This document shows positions 61,775 to 64,000 of a DNA stretch of 64,000 bases, piece after piece. The notes beneath the pieces were generated by a model, which saw only the letters and a list, made by a program, of their open reading frames with translations, was not told the DNA's origin and ran no database searches. Source of the stretch: Hyalella azteca (Eukaryota; Arthropoda; Malacostraca; Amphipoda; Hyalellidae); contig NW_025947235.1 in the NCBI RefSeq assembly GCF_000764305.2, forward strand, positions 62,001-126,000. Reading direction: 5' to 3'. The position numbers and the translations under genes were made by a program. Positions within the stretch are counted from its first letter, which is position 1. Every line of letters begins with the position of its first letter.

Positions 61775-62945
61775 AATTCTCTCAGCGCCAGAAGGCGCAG
61801 ATGACATGGACATCACTCCTTCACTGGGTTCTGTTTGCAGCTGCTCGTCGTGCTAAGTTCCACAAATTCCAGTCTGCACTTTTTCTTCCCACTTCCACCT
61901 CCATCTCCACGTTGTCTTTCGTCGGCCTCTCTTCCTTCTTACTTCAGATCCACTCGACGGTCACAGCACAGTCGCTTACTCTGTCCTTATATCTTTCCCA
62001 TTTCCCCTTCCTCTTTCTGACCACTCTGCGCTACCCCTTGTTCTCTTCCACTCTTTCCTGATGGCACCGCAACAAATCTGTCTTTCCTCAGCACATGTTC
62101 CACACAGTTCCACCTCATCCTTCACACCTACTCGCGGACTTTCTCCGCCTCTGCCGCTTTAAGAACTAACTATCTTGCTCGAGACGTATTGCTGCCATCG
62201 AATCTTGAAGATCTTCCGTAAGCTTTTGCTCTGGGAGATAGCTAGCTTCCTCTCATGTTCCTTTCTTAGTTTCGAGTCTCACATCCATGTAAAAGAACTG
62301 AAAGGACCAAGCTTTTGAAAAGGGAGGCTTTGGTCTTCTTGCTGATGTTGCTGGCCTGCCAGATGTTTGATTAATAACCTTTCCAACTGCGCGCTTGCCA
62401 TTACAGCTTTTTTCTTCACATCCGCTGTACCTTCACCATCTTTATTATCATTTACACCTAGATATGTGAAGCTCTATACACCTCCTCCACTTCGCCCCTC
62501 CAGTTCTCAGCCTGCTGCCTCATGCACTTCTTGGCACTAAGTTTCAGCCCAACTTTGGCAGCATTATCCTCTGATCTGGGCCTATACTTTCAAAAAAGTT
62601 AAGAGATCGTAAGTTCATCCGCCAATCATCGACGGCCTTTCAAGCAAAATCTACCAATCATAGACAAGAAAATAGAGCGCAAGTACTTACGTTCAATTAG
62701 CGAGTTTTGAAAGTATGGCCACTGGTTGTTTATGCAGCAAGTGCTTAAATGTTAAATATAAAAGGGGCGGTGTCATCTGCAAAGTCGAGGTGAAAAAGCA
62801 TGGTTGTGAAGTTCCATCGGATTCCACGTCTTTTACCTTGGATCGCATTCCCTTAACAACCCCCCTGACAAGCTGTAGCCCTGCTTCACTCTTGTCGTCA
62901 CTGGGAACCAATCTGTTGCCTCCTTCTCGTCGATCACAGAGCACT
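61775..62945 (-). pseudogene. Decayed LINE reverse transcriptase, interrupted by a hairpin element
   Basis: Minus-strand fragments follow the order of a non-LTR retrotransposon polymerase. WFPVTTRVKQGYSLS (about 62920-62875) corresponds to the VRQGCxLSP block. LDFADDTAP (about 62790-62765) is the catalytic FADD box. VGLKLSAKKC (about 62560-62530) is the following block. Then come SLVLSVLLHGCET (about 62317-62280) and HVLRKD (about 62100), and an RRKRGRRKTTW end near 61930. The fragments are in different frames with many stops, so it is dead. The 142-base element at 62579-62720 sits between the FADD and the next block. The 5' endonuclease part is not seen. The clade (CR1/jockey/RTE-like) is not resolved. 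Confidence 0.8.
62579..62720. mobile_element. 142-base hairpin element family, copy B, inside the LINE relic
   Basis: The termini GGCCTATACTTTCAAAA and TTTTGAAAGTATGGCC are inverted repeats of about 17 bases with one mismatch. The body matches copy A (50387-50532) in opposite orientation. It splits the reverse-transcriptase relic and so inserted after the LINE. Target duplication not evident. Confidence 0.8.
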
Positions 62946-64000
62946 GAAATTCCTCATATAGAGGGTCATGATCATCTGGATCAGCTTCTTAAGATTCCAT
63001 ACTGGCGCATGATAATCCGAGAAAAAGCTTCAATTAAATAGAACTGCATAAAATAATTCGAATCAGCACTGCTTCAAATAAAATACACGGGAATTCAACC
63101 GCAGCTGGTTTTTATAATTATTCAAAATTCACGAAGAAAATAAAAAATAACATTAAACTCATTTAGATAAAAAATAGAATAACTATGATGAAATTTAATA
63201 GGGCTTGGCACAGTTGATATTATTTCTACGAATATTATCACTGACCAGGTTCTCTGACCACAAGACTGGCAGAATAGCTTCACTAATACTGTTAATTTAA
63301 TGGATGACAAAACCCTCTATGAGAAAGAAGCGTTTTGCTTAGAAATTATTTAAAAATTATTTTGCCGCGAGAATATCTTGCGCAGTTCAAGTTTTTGTAT
63401 CGAAGAAAAAGGAGCCCACAATTGACTTGCTGATCGTCCACTGGCTGCACCAGGCGCCAGAGACAAACTTTGAAGATATCCCTCACCAAATTTCATAATC
63501 ATGCATTTTAAATCTGCAATTTCCTCATTTTTTGTGCCATTTTCGTGGGAATTTCAAGTTATGAAAACAAAATACGGTTGTTTTTCAATGGATTTTGAAG
63601 CATTAAATTAGGAATTTAAATCCTCTATTAATTTACATTAGTATCGTTTTAAGGTGATTTTACACCCGTGAATTGTCGTTGTATTTGGTGATGGGGCGCG
63701 TAAAGTGAGATAAATTACTAACTCGTTGTGCTAATTTCTAATTATTTGAAAAATAATCACAAATGATTAAATGATTATATTTCTTAATGTTTGACGCACA
63801 TGAATTTATCCTATAAATTATTAATTTTTAATAAAACGCTTGTTTAGTTAAAAGATGCAGTAAGTGGGCCATGAATGCAGAAATAAATTTTCAAAACGAA
63901 AAATGTTACGGATCATCTTTTGTTTATGGGGGATGAAAAGCTTGCGAATTGATGATGAAACTCGAGTAAATGAATAACAATTATGCTCGAAATATGCCAT
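62946..64000. other. AT-rich end of window
   Basis: No gene, RNA or repeat recognised. Confidence 0.4.

Overview
The window looks like nuclear DNA of an invertebrate animal, most likely an arthropod and perhaps a crustacean. It is AT-rich, its only recognisable gene is split by introns, and it carries a tRNA-derived SINE, a dead LINE, hairpin (MITE-like) elements and more than 30 tandem arrays. There is a 340-base gap (6961-7300) and three single N positions. The taxon is inferred from this general character; no marker gene fixes it.

Gene content is low. The one convincing protein-coding gene lies on the minus strand from 40264 down to 25818. It is read here as four exons: 38500-40264, 34684-34762, about 32548-32698, and 25818-27625. 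Together they give a four-membrane-span protein that resembles the claudin/PMP22/CACNG (TARP) superfamily: a first membrane helix, an LW-x-x-C box, two further helices around exon 3, a fourth helix, and a long cytoplasmic tail. Its first extracellular loop holds about 530 residues between the first Trp and the LW box, where relatives have a few tens. Exon phases agree at every junction, but only with a GC-AG intron and with one unresolved frame slip in exon 3. Exon 3 ends at a 52-base minisatellite whose units repeat the 5' splice site. The 3' splice site of the last exon is present three times in tandem.

Region by region: 1-4.3 kb is non-coding with a 41-base minisatellite. 4.9-9.1 kb is a direct duplication (offset 2461) around the gap, each copy with a 307-base hairpin element. 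9-25 kb is non-coding, with arrays, a 415-base tandem duplication and three retained Nextera mate-pair junction adapters (12826, 14449, 22607), one of which imports a C2H2 zinc-finger fragment. 24.9-25.5 kb is a SINE. 25.8-40.3 kb is the gene, with a 216-base foldback element in intron 2. 40.3-61.5 kb is almost all tandem arrays and small duplications, including a 657-base duplication that carries a hammerhead-like RNA fold. 61.8-62.9 kb is a decayed LINE reverse transcriptase interrupted by a 142-base hairpin element. Most long open frames elsewhere come from stop-free tandem repeats.
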